Assembly (NCBI GenBank): GCA_963754135.1
Contig: CAVWEY010000003.1
Location: forward strand, 1,116,001 to 1,180,000
DNA: 64,000 bases
Source: JAJFUI01 sp963754135
GTDB lineage: Bacteria; Planctomycetota; Planctomycetia; Pirellulales; Thermoguttaceae
Reading direction: 5' to 3'
Position numbers and translations under genes: made by a program. Positions 10,063-17,751 of this stretch are shown in pieces (within the stretch, counting starts at the first letter, position 1; the number at the start of each line of letters is the position of its first letter). The notes below the pieces were generated by a model. It was not told where the DNA came from. It searched no databases and saw only the letters and a list, made by a program, of their open reading frames with translations.

Positions 10063-10727
10063 AGCATCACCACCAGCCGCTTCGGCCCGTGTACGCCAAG
10101 GGTCAGAATCTTCTCGATGTCGGAGGTCCGGCTGGGACCGGTGACAATCACCAGTTCGCCCCGCAGCGCCGGGTCGGCCACGCGAGCGGCAACGTCCGCC
10201 CAGGCCGCCGGCAAATGTTCGGCCAACTGCTCCACCCGTGCAATCACCACGCACGCCGGGGGCAAGTAGCAGAGCAGCCGGTCCTCAACCGTCGGGCAGG
10301 CGACCACGCACGATCCGGTGTCGGCCAAGAGCACTTCCGCGGCGATAACGCTGGCCGAAAGCTCGGCCATCTGCCGCGGCATTGTACTCATCACGCTCCG
10401 CGTGATGTCCCCCGTTGCGGCCCATCGCACGAGGTCCGGCGGCAGCCCGGCCGTCGCCTGACGGACCATCGGGCGGTCCATCGCGCCGACGGCGGTCCAG
10501 CCTGCTTGGCGGACCACTTCCGCCAGTTGCCGCCGGGCGTCCTCGATCGAGCCGCAGCGGATCACTTCGCCGTGGACCGCCGCCAATTCCTGGGCGAACC
10601 GTTCGGCCATTGCGGCCGTCGCTGGGTTCTCCCGCGGCCAGACCTCCGCCGGCGGCGGCATGGGGACTTGCGGACCCTTGCACAGCTCGGCCCGCACTCG
10701 CTGCAAAATCGTGTCACGGCTGGTCAT
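10053..10727 (-). CDS. lutC: LutC/YkgG-type LUD-domain protein, lactate utilisation
   Basis: A 224-residue LUD (DUF162) protein. In LutABC systems it is the small subunit of an iron-sulfur complex oxidising L-lactate to pyruvate. Family features seen are the N-terminal TILQRVRAEL helix, the central GDITRSVMSTMPRQMAELSASVIAAEVLLADTGS region (two overlapping blocks) and the C-terminal ELVIVTGPSRTSDIEKILTLGVHGPKRLVVML, where GPSRT.DIE and GVHGP are conserved. Its start lies 14 bp inside the end of the upstream methyltransferase gene, so it is probably translated from the same message. lutB lies 1.86 kb upstream, separated by the restriction-modification pair. Confidence 0.88.
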
Positions 10728-11661
10728 GGTCTTGTTTGTGCCGGTCAGCAGTCTGGACTAACACTTCCGGCAATACCATTTGTCTTCGCTTCGGTCTCAG
10801 GCCGTGGTTGTGTTTTCGGACGGCCGCCGGAAAGTTGAACACCAAAGCCTCGACGACCGTGCGGCGGTTCTCGATCTTAGCGCCGGAATGGTAGAAGTGG
10901 TCGCGGGTAACGATACTGAACTTGTTCCACAACGACTCGACAAATGGGTTGTGTCGGAAGTCATTGTGGTGCCACGTTGAGAGAATGAACTTGGCCGGCG
11001 TGGCGGCAAGCAGTCGGAACAACCTCTGTTCGTCCGCCTCCGTCCAACCGCTGTAGTAGTCGACGTACCTTCCGATATAGGGAGGATCACAGTAGATGAC
11101 GTCTTCCGGCGTGGCTTCCGAAATCACGTTCTCAAACGTGTCCACCACGAACTGCCATGCCGGTTGAATGAGGCATGCGACGTCATGCACCTGGTTCACG
11201 ATCTTCGTGATGTACGACCGGGAGAATCGGCCTGGTTTCTGACAGAAGGGGATATTCCACTGGCCGCGACGGTTGAATCTCATCATGCCGTTGAAGCCGG
11301 CACGCGAGAGAAAAAGGAAATCCAAGGGATCGTGCGTCTTGTTGAAGCGGTTTCTGACCGTTCTGAAATGCGCATACCCGCTTTCCGCTGCGCGCTCGAG
11401 TTGGCGGCCCTCCCTTTCCAGATATTCGCGGACCCGGCGCGGCGTTATCCCGCCATCCTGAACGGCTTGGTAGAACTGAATGACGTGCGGGTTGACGTCG
11501 CCGAGAAGAGCCCTCTGAAACCCGGAGTTGAATGCGACCACGCCGGTGCCGAAAAACGGCTCGATCCATCGCCCTCCGACCGCGGGAAGCAACGATTGAA
11601 TCCAGGGCACAAGCTTCGTCTTGATGCCTTGGCTCTTGATGGGGGGAACGATGATCCGCAT
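10714..11661 (-). CDS. DNA adenine methyltransferase (D12/Dam class), EcoRV-type M protein
   Basis: A 315-residue adenine-N6 methyltransferase. The AdoMet motif I is EPFFGTGVVAFN, with GDVNPHVIQFY after it, and the catalytic motif IV is DPPY in DVIYCDPPYIGRYVDYY. The order and spacing match the alpha/D12 class that includes Dam and the EcoRV methylase. The gene starts 2 bp after the endonuclease stop, so the pair is co-expressed, and it presumably methylates the endonuclease site to protect the host. Its tail overlaps the lutC start by 14 bp. Base composition is less GC-rich than the lut genes, suggesting acquisition. Confidence 0.9.
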   Translation of the reverse strand: MRIIVPPIKSQGIKTKLVPWIQSLLPAVGGRWIEPFFGTGVVAFNSGFQRALLGDVNPHVIQFYQAVQDGGITPRRVREYLEREGRQLERAAESGYAHFRTVRNRFNKTHDPLDFLFLSRAGFNGMMRFNRRGQWNIPFCQKPGRFSRSYITKIVNQVHDVACLIQPAWQFVVDTFENVISEATPEDVIYCDPPYIGRYVDYYSGWTEADEQRLFRLLAATPAKFILSTWHHNDFRHNPFVESLWNKFSIVTRDHFYHSGAKIENRRTVVEALVFNFPAAVRKHNHGLRPKRRQMVLPEVLVQTADRHKQDHDQP

Positions 11662-11663
11662 TC

Positions 11664-12590
11664 TTACCCGCCCTTCCGCGCCCTTCTCTTCGTTTTCATG
11701 CGCACGACCCTACGCTTGCTCGCGCCCTTGAACTCCAGGAACTCGTCGATGGATCGGATGGGCCTTGCCGCTCCATCCTTGATTGTAGTGGCGACGCCGT
11801 AGTTCATCCAGTATTCGTCGAACCACTTCTCGCCGAGTCCTGCGAACACGCCGTTTCCGGCCAAGATGTCGGCAATACAAGTAATCGATCCTATGTTGGC
11901 CGTGTTTCCCGACCCCTGCTTGTCGCTCGCCAGCCGCCATTTCTCGCAAACGAAGAACTGGAAGTCCTTGACGACCGACGCAATCGACCGGAGGTTGTCA
12001 ACCGTGGTCGAGCGATAACGGTGTGGAGGCGTCGGGGGCTTCCCGGCGTCGAGTTCCGTCACATGGATAACCCTTGTCTCGTCCAAGTCTTTTCCGTCGG
12101 TGCGCGTATAGATGATTCCGAGACAGAAATGCCCTGTGTAGTCGGCGTATGGAAACTGAATGTTCTTTGTCGAAGTCCGGTTCTTGAAGTAGGCGCCGTG
12201 GCTCCCGAGCGTGAAGCCGTTCACGTGACCCGGGAACTCGGGATCCCGGTACGTGGTCTTGATGTCCACGGCGAACTTCACCATCTGATCGTCCTTCTTC
12301 ACGAAACTCAAATCGGGATACCAGTTCTGACGTTCGGCCAGCACGATCGAGAACCCGTGCTGCTCCGCAAAGTGAAGAATTCTTGGAAAGAGATGAATTT
12401 CCAAAATCTTCGAGACGATCTTGGTGTCCGAACTGATCGTGTACACATTCTTGAACACGTCAATAAACCCTTTGATCGTCCACTGTCCGTCCTCCGCCGA
12501 GACGTATTCCGTCAAACCCTTGGCAAATGTTGCCAGGGCGGCGCCGAACGCGTTCTTCTCTGCGAGTTGTTGCTTCTTGTTCGATTTCAT
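11664..12590 (-). CDS. Type II restriction endonuclease, EcoRV family
   Basis: A 308-residue homologue of EcoRV (245 residues). Segments matching EcoRV in order are SSDTKIVSKILEI, the catalytic QNWYPDLSF (Asp of the PD motif) and FAVDIKTTY (the D-x-K pair), then GFTLGSHGAYFKN, TKNIQFPYADY, IIYTR, and the recognition loop GSGNTANIGS, followed by GNGVF and DEYWMNY. In EcoRV the GSGNT loop contacts GATATC, so that site is the best guess for the target. ATG 12590 overlaps the lutB stop (ATGA). An earlier in-frame start would lie inside lutB. The AT-rich sequence compared with its neighbours suggests horizontal transfer. Confidence 0.92.
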   Translation of the reverse strand: MKSNKKQQLAEKNAFGAALATFAKGLTEYVSAEDGQWTIKGFIDVFKNVYTISSDTKIVSKILEIHLFPRILHFAEQHGFSIVLAERQNWYPDLSFVKKDDQMVKFAVDIKTTYRDPEFPGHVNGFTLGSHGAYFKNRTSTKNIQFPYADYTGHFCLGIIYTRTDGKDLDETRVIHVTELDAGKPPTPPHRYRSTTVDNLRSIASVVKDFQFFVCEKWRLASDKQGSGNTANIGSITCIADILAGNGVFAGLGEKWFDEYWMNYGVATTIKDGAARPIRSIDEFLEFKGASKRRVVRMKTKRRARKGG

Positions 12591-14068
12591 CGCATTTCTC
12601 GCGGTTCGTACTTCTTCCCATTTCGTCGCCACCAGCGGCGGAAGGCCGGGCCGGGCACTTCGGGCAGTTCGCGGCCGCGGGTCCACGCCCCGAGCTTGCC
12701 GGGATGCCAGGGCAGAAACCTCGCCAGCCGCACGCCGATCCGCACGCCGGCCATCGCCAGTTTGTACCGCAGCGGCCCGCCCATCATCCACGCCCAAGCC
12801 GCCCAGGTGAGCCGCTCGGTCCAGGACCGCATCGGCGACGGCTCATTGACCGCCCGGTGGCGCAAGTGGACGAGTTGGTGCGGGATGTCGATCTTCACGG
12901 GGCAGACTTCGCCGCACGCCCCGCACAGCGACGAGGCGAACGGCAGTTCGCCCGCCTGCCGCAGGCCGAGCAGGTGCGGGGTCAGGATCGAGCCGATCGG
13001 GCCGGGATAGACCCAGCCGTAGGCCCAGCCGCCCACGCGGCGGTAGACCGGGCAGTTGTTCAGGCACGCCCCACAGCGGATGCACGAGAGCACCGACCAG
13101 CAGGCCGGATCCTTGAGCACGTTGCTCCGCCCGTTGTCCAGCAGGATCACGTACAGCTTCCTGCCCGGCGCCGGCCCGTAGATCAGGTGCGTGTAGCTGG
13201 TGAGTTTCTGCCCCGTGCCGCTGCGGGGCAACAAGTTGAGCATCAGCGGCAGATCGGCCAGCCGCGGCAGCATCTTCTCGATGCCCACCAGCACGACATG
13301 GACGGGCGGGGTGGCGGTCGAGAGGCCGGCGTTCCCTTCGTTCTCGATCACGACCATCGTGCCGGTGTCGGCCACGGCGAAGTTGCAGCCGGAAATGCCC
13401 ATTTCCGCCCGGAGGTATTCTTCCCGCAGGTGCCGCCGGGCGACGTCGGCCAGCTTGGCGTGATCGGCGGTACACGGCTCGCCGAGCTTATCGGCAAAGA
13501 GCCGGCCCACGTCGGCGGCCGAGAGATGGATGGCGGGCGTGACGATATGCACCGGCCGTTGGCCCGCCAGTTGGACGATCCACTCGCCCAGGTCGGTCTC
13601 GACGGCGCGGATGCCTGCCGCACCGAGCACGCGATTCAGTTCCATCTCCTCGCTGACCATCGACTTCGACTTGACCACGCTGCGGACGTTGTGCTCGACG
13701 GCCAGCTTGAGCACGAGCCCGTTGGCCTCCGCGGCGTCGGCGGCCCAAAGGACGGTGGCCCCGCGGGCCGTGACGTTCCGCTCGAACTGCACTAGCAGCT
13801 TGTCGAGATTGGCCACGGCATAGCGTTTCACCTGCTGCGCCGCGTCCCGCCAGTCCTGGAAATAGGGCACGGCGTCGGCGACCGAGCGGTTGTGTTTGCT
13901 CGACCGCTCGGTGGTATCGCCCAGCGCCTTCGGGGCCGACGGCTCGTAGAGGCCCTCGGTCCGGTCCGCAAGGAACTCCGCGCCGCCGAGGTGTTTCAGC
14001 ATCTCGGGGAGGTTCAGATCGGTTTCAGGGTAGTCGGGTTCTGTCATTGTTGAGGCAACATGGCTCAC
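12587..14068 (-). CDS. lutB: LutB-type iron-sulfur LUD protein, lactate utilisation
   Basis: The LutB subunit: an N-terminal LUD domain (VVKSKSMVSEEMELNRVL, ETDLGEWIVQ, GCNFAVADTGTMVV) followed by two 4Fe-4S motifs, CIRCGACLNNCPVY and CGACGEVCPVKIDIP, and a C-terminal helical tail. With LutA and LutC it forms the L-lactate oxidising complex. The protein is about 490 residues, normal for the family. ATG 14068 and ATG 14047 are both possible and neither has a clear ribosome binding site. yqhD ends 21 bp upstream, and the endonuclease gene overlaps its stop by 4 bp. Confidence 0.9.
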   Translation of the reverse strand: MSHVASTMTEPDYPETDLNLPEMLKHLGGAEFLADRTEGLYEPSAPKALGDTTERSSKHNRSVADAVPYFQDWRDAAQQVKRYAVANLDKLLVQFERNVTARGATVLWAADAAEANGLVLKLAVEHNVRSVVKSKSMVSEEMELNRVLGAAGIRAVETDLGEWIVQLAGQRPVHIVTPAIHLSAADVGRLFADKLGEPCTADHAKLADVARRHLREEYLRAEMGISGCNFAVADTGTMVVIENEGNAGLSTATPPVHVVLVGIEKMLPRLADLPLMLNLLPRSGTGQKLTSYTHLIYGPAPGRKLYVILLDNGRSNVLKDPACWSVLSCIRCGACLNNCPVYRRVGGWAYGWVYPGPIGSILTPHLLGLRQAGELPFASSLCGACGEVCPVKIDIPHQLVHLRHRAVNEPSPMRSWTERLTWAAWAWMMGGPLRYKLAMAGVRIGVRLARFLPWHPGKLGAWTRGRELPEVPGPAFRRWWRRNGKKYEPREMR

Positions 14069-14089
14069 AGAGCCGTAGACGGGCGTAAC

Positions 14090-15279
14090 TCATTTTCGCA
14101 GTGCAAGTATCTCCCTAATCTCCTTCTCTCCCAAGTCCCCGTGCTCGCCGAGCCTCATACCGCGTTTTGCCAGTCGGGCGGCGACCACATCGGGGGCGTC
14201 GGCGGGGATGTTGTAGTCGGCCAGCCGCGTGCCCACGCCCAATGAGCGGAAGAATTGGTCCATTCTGTCGATGGCTTGATCGGCGCGGGCGTCTTGGTCG
14301 TTTGCCGCGGCCGATGGCGGCACACGGAGTGTGCCGCCTACATTGTCCCAAACCCGTTCGCCGAACTGGAGCAGCTTGGCCCGCTTGCGGTCCCGCTGGT
14401 GCCGCAGCACGCCGGGATGCACCACCGCCAGCGACTGGGCGTGGTCGATGCGGTACAGCGCCGTCAATTCGTGGCCGATCATGTGGGTAGCCCAATCCTG
14501 CGGCACGCCGCAGCCGATCAGCCCATTGAGGGCCTGCGTGGCGCACCACATCAGGTTCGCCCGCACCGCGTAGTTCCGCGGATCGGCCAGCGCCTTCGGC
14601 CCTTCCTCGATCAACGTTAGTAGGATCGCCTCCGCTTGGCGGTCCTGAAGCGGTGCATCGGCCGGATAGGTCAGGTATTGCTCGGTCGTGTGGACAAACG
14701 CATCGACGATGCCGTTGGCCGTCTGCCGGGAGGGCAGCGTGAACGTCGCCTCGGGATCGAGGATCGAGAACCGCGGAAAGGTATGCGGCGAGTTGAAGAA
14801 CAGTTTTTCGCGGGTCGCCTCGCGGCTGATGACCGCCCCGCCGTTGCTCTCCGAGCCGGTGGCCGGCAGGGTAAGCACGCAGCCGACCGGCAGCGAGTCG
14901 GCCGGCACGCGGTCCCAATGCGTCAGCAAATCCCACGGGTCTTTTCCGCGGTACTTGGCCGTCGCCGCGATGAACTTCGTGCCGTCCAGCACCGACCCGC
15001 CGCCCACGGCCAGCAGGAAATCGACGTTTTCCGCCCGGACCTGCTCGACCGCCTTGAGGCAGGTTTCGTAGCGCGGGTTCGGCTCGATGCCGCCGAATTC
15101 CAGCAAATGCCGGTCCCGCAGGCGCGGACCACCTGGTCATAGACGCCGTTGCGGCGGATCGATCCGCCGCCGCAGGTCATCAGCACTTTGGCGTCGGCGG
15201 GGATGAGATTGGGCAGCTCGGCGATCGAGCCGCGGCCGAATACGATCGTCGTCGGGTTGTGGTAGGTGAAGTTCAGCAT
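14090..15279 (-). pseudogene. yqhD: YqhD-type NADPH-dependent iron alcohol dehydrogenase, frameshifted
   Basis: Close to E. coli YqhD, which reduces short and toxic aldehydes with NADPH. Diagnostic runs are HNPTTIVFGRGSI, VLEFGGIEPNP-type (LLEFGGIEPNPRYETC), LLAVGGGSVLDGTKFIAA, LTLPATGSESN, the metal-binding DAFVH and GVPQDWATHMIGHELT, and DHAQSLAVVHP. The frame breaks at about 15121; adding one C (or two CG units) restores it, so it may well be functional. Start ATG 15279 gives MLNFTYHNP. Near residue 295 an extra GGTLRVPPSAAAND, absent from E. coli YqhD, comes from the palindrome ggcggcacacggagtgtgcc. Its position inside the lut operon suggests lactaldehyde or a similar aldehyde as substrate. 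Confidence 0.85.
14309..14345. repeat. Short palindromic repeat within yqhD
   Basis: ggcggcacacggagtgtgcc is nearly self-complementary and resembles the paired copies at 30443-30547. It is read in frame as GGTLRVPP. Confidence 0.65.
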
Positions 15280-15288
15280 GGGCAGCTT

Positions 15289-15385
15289 AAAGATTGCAAA
15301 TCGGGAATTGCAAATTGCAAATTGCAAATTGCAGGTCTGAAATGTGAGATTTGCAATTTGCAATTTTCAATTTGCAATTTCCTCT
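15289..15385. repeat. Inverted heptamer arrays (AAATTGC type)
   Basis: Copies of aaattgc (15298-15334) face copies of gcaattt (15352-15383). The array separates lutA from yqhD, and its last copies supply the final codons and the TGA stop of lutA (EEEIAN, stop). Confidence 0.9.
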
Positions 15386-16158
15386 TCCCACCCTGCCACC
15401 AGCACTTCGGCGACGTGCATCGTGCGGATGTGCCGCGTTTCGGGCTTGCGGCGCAAAATGCCGCCGATGTGCATTAGGCAACTGACGTCGTTGCTGACGA
15501 CCACCTCAGCGCCGCTGCGGATGATGTTCTCGACTTTCGTGCCGCCCATGGCCAGCGACGTGCCGGGCATTTTCACGCTGAACGTGCCGCCGAACCCGCA
15601 GCACTCCTCGACGTTCGGCAGCTCGCAATACTCCAGGCCACGGACGCTTTGCAGCAGCCGCATGGGCGGCTCGGCCACGCCCAACTCGCGGCGGCCGTGG
15701 CAGCCGATGTGCATGGCCACCTTGTGCGGGAAGGTCGCCCCGGTGTCGGTCACGCCGAGGATGTCGTGCAGGAACTCGGTCAGCTCGAAGACCCGCCGGC
15801 CGATGCCCACGATCCGCGGGTCGGGGTCGGCGTGGCCGAAGAACACCCGGCACATGGCCGTGCAGGAGCCCGAGGGGCAGACGATCCAGCGGTGCGGCTC
15901 GAAGACGTTGCAGAAATGGCGGATCACCCGCCGCGCCTCTTCCCAATAGCCCGAGTTGAACGCCGGCTGCCCGCAACAGGTCTGCGCCGCCGGATAGACC
16001 ACCGGCACGCCGTAGCGCCGCAAGAGCCGGGCCATGGCCTGGCCGATTGCCGGGTAGAACTGGTCGATGTAGCAGGGGATGAACAGCGCCGCCGGCTCGC
16101 CCGGCCGATAGGGCGGATCGTCCTGCCGCGGGGCAACGCTCTGGGCGGATCGGACCAT
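15367..16158 (-). CDS. lutA: LutA-type cysteine-rich (CCG domain) protein, lactate utilisation
   Basis: The LutA subunit has two CCG-domain motifs, TCCGQPAFNSGY and ECCGFGGTFSVK, which in this family bind an iron-sulfur cofactor, with LFIPCYIDQFYPAIG at the N-terminus. The size, about 263 residues, is near normal. ATG 16158 (MVRSAQSV) is chosen because homology begins about 25 residues later; an ATG at 16227 is also in frame. It is the first gene of the minus-strand lut run. The C-terminal EEEIAN and the stop codon come from the heptamer array, so the original terminus may have been altered. Confidence 0.85.
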   Translation of the reverse strand: MVRSAQSVAPRQDDPPYRPGEPAALFIPCYIDQFYPAIGQAMARLLRRYGVPVVYPAAQTCCGQPAFNSGYWEEARRVIRHFCNVFEPHRWIVCPSGSCTAMCRVFFGHADPDPRIVGIGRRVFELTEFLHDILGVTDTGATFPHKVAMHIGCHGRRELGVAEPPMRLLQSVRGLEYCELPNVEECCGFGGTFSVKMPGTSLAMGGTKVENIIRSGAEVVVSNDVSCLMHIGGILRRKPETRHIRTMHVAEVLVAGWEEEIAN

Positions 16159-16242
16159 GGGATTGACTTGGCAGGGTGTTCCATCGTGAGAATGCACAGT
16201 ACACTTTATACTGCCGCCAAAGGGCATTTACCAGGGGTGGGG

Positions 16243-16323
16243 CAATAGCCGGGAGCTAACAGCTCCCGGTGGAATATGCCACGGTTAATGCACCTTCCGG
16301 GAGCTGTTAGCTCCCGGCTATTG
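16243..16323. repeat. Long inverted repeat (ccgggagctaacagctcccg type)
   Basis: Two arms of about 28 bp starting caatagccgggagctaacag are perfectly inverted around 25 bp; each arm also contains the palindrome gggagctaacagctccc. A single arm of the same family is embedded in the FecR-like gene at 36679-36703. It lies between divergent lutA and the gene at 16372. Confidence 0.9.
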
Positions 16324-16350
16324 GCGGTCAGGTGACTTACGCAGTACAAT
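16321..16350 (+). promoter_or_regulatory. Possible sigma70-type promoter upstream of 16372
   Basis: TTGGCG and TACAAT separated by 18 bp, followed by GGAGGTG 6 nt before ATG 16372. The elements are only moderate matches. Confidence 0.4.
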
Positions 16351-16371
16351 GCCGGCAAGGGAGGTGACGCC

Positions 16372-17667
16372 ATGTTGATCCATTGCGCTCTGTTGACGGT
16401 TTCCTTGTTGGCCGCCCCGGCTGAGGCCCCGGCCGAAGCCCCAGCCGGCGGCGACTTGCGGGCCGACGTCCAGCGGCTGGTCCGGCAACTCGATGCCCCG
16501 CAATTGGCCCAGCGGGACGCCGCCGAGGCGGAATTGCTCAAGCGCGGTCCGGCCGTTCTCGACCTGCTGCCGCCCAACAGCGAACGGATGTCGGCCGAGG
16601 TGCAACAGCGGCTCGACCGAGTGCGCCAGAAGCTCCAGCGGCTGGCGGCGGACGCGGCGGCCAGGCCCTCGACGGTCACGCTCCGCGCCGACGCCATGCC
16701 GCTCTCGAAGATTCTCGCCGCCTTTCAGCAGCAATCGGGCAACACCATCGTCGACGCCCGCGAGAAGCTCGGCCAGCCGGCCGCCGATACCGAGTTGAAT
16801 GTGAAGTTCGACAAGACGCCCTTCTGGCCGGCCCTCGATCAAGTGCTGGACCAGGCCGGACTGACGCTCTACCCCTTCGCCGAGCAGCCGGGGCTCAGCG
16901 TCGTGGCCTCTCTGGGCGCGGCAACCGGTGCCCGTTCCGGCCCGGCCTGCTACGTCGGGCCGTTCCGCATCGAGCCGGTCGAGGTCACCGCCCGCCGCGA
17001 GCTGCGCCAGCCGTTGGGCCAATTGCTCACGGTGGGCGTCGAGGTGGTCTGGGAGCCGCGGCTGCGGATGATCAGCCTCGCGCAGCGGATGGCCGACGTG
17101 GCGGCCGTTGACGAGCGCGGCCGGCCGCTGCCGGTGGCCGAGGCCGAAGCGCAGGTCGAGGCGCCGATTAGCGGCGACTCGCCCGCCGTGAAGCTGGACT
17201 TGCCGCTCCGGCTCCCCCCGCGCAGCGTCGAGCGGATCGCCAGCCTCAAGGGCAAGCTGACCGCCATGATCCCCGGCAAGATCGAGACCTTCCGCTTCAG
17301 CAAGCTCGCCGGGGCGAAGAACGTCGAGAAGCGGATCGCCGGCGTCACGGTCACGCTGGAGGAGGTCCGCAAGAACAACGAGGCGTGGGAGGTCCGCGTA
17401 AAGGCCCGCTTCGACGACGCCGGCGACGCCCTGGCCTCGCACCGCAACTGGATTTTCGCCAATCCGGCCTTTCTCGAAGGCCCCGACGGCAAGCCGGTGC
17501 CCTACGACACCTTCGAGACCACGGCCCAGGAGAAGAACGAGGTGGGCCTGGCCTATCTGTTCAACCTGGACAAGCCGCTGGAGCAGTTCACCTTCGTCTA
17601 CAAGATTCCCGGCACGATCATCAGCAGCGAGTTCCCGTACGAGTTGAAGGACATTAGGCTGCCGTAG
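16372..17667 (+). CDS. Exported protein with secretin N-domain-like (STN) segment, function unknown
   Basis: A 431-residue protein with a short signal peptide (ALLTVSLLAAPAEA). Residues about 35-90 form a charged helical region. Residues about 100-175 (VTLRADAMPLSKILAAFQQQ, then VNVKFDKTPFW-like segment and LDQVLDQAGLTLYP) match the STN/short secretin domain pattern, where a beta-alpha-alpha fold ends in a hydrophobic strand. The rest is beta-rich with repeated basic/acidic runs. Only the STN likeness is recognisable; a role in the envelope is inferred from the signal peptide. A good ribosome binding site (GGAGGTG) supports the ATG. It is divergent from the lut operon. Confidence 0.7.
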   Translation: MLIHCALLTVSLLAAPAEAPAEAPAGGDLRADVQRLVRQLDAPQLAQRDAAEAELLKRGPAVLDLLPPNSERMSAEVQQRLDRVRQKLQRLAADAAARPSTVTLRADAMPLSKILAAFQQQSGNTIVDAREKLGQPAADTELNVKFDKTPFWPALDQVLDQAGLTLYPFAEQPGLSVVASLGAATGARSGPACYVGPFRIEPVEVTARRELRQPLGQLLTVGVEVVWEPRLRMISLAQRMADVAAVDERGRPLPVAEAEAQVEAPISGDSPAVKLDLPLRLPPRSVERIASLKGKLTAMIPGKIETFRFSKLAGAKNVEKRIAGVTVTLEEVRKNNEAWEVRVKARFDDAGDALASHRNWIFANPAFLEGPDGKPVPYDTFETTAQEKNEVGLAYLFNLDKPLEQFTFVYKIPGTIISSEFPYELKDIRLP

Positions 17668-17685
17668 GAGCGTGTCTGCAAATTG

Positions 17686-17722
17686 CTCCCCTATCCCTTT
17701 GGGGGAGGCTTAGGGTGAGGGC
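17686..17722. repeat. ccctttggg repeat, copy 1
   Basis: A ctcccctatccctttggggg hairpin is followed by aggcttagggtgagggcg. The same sequence with small changes lies at 32378-32418 and 33431-33470, each time just after a gene on the plus strand, where it could act as a terminator or RNA-stability element. Confidence 0.7.
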
Positions 17723-17751
17723 GACCGGCGAGGACTGCGGGGCGAAGGCGG

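Noticed and set aside
12527..13795. Long plus-strand frame opposite lutB
   Set aside because: Composition typical of an antisense shadow in high-GC DNA; no domain or start signal, while the minus strand encodes LutB.
15289..15385. CRISPR-like array
   Set aside because: Units are only 7 bp without spacers and are inverted halves; no cas genes in the window. Same for all heptamer arrays.
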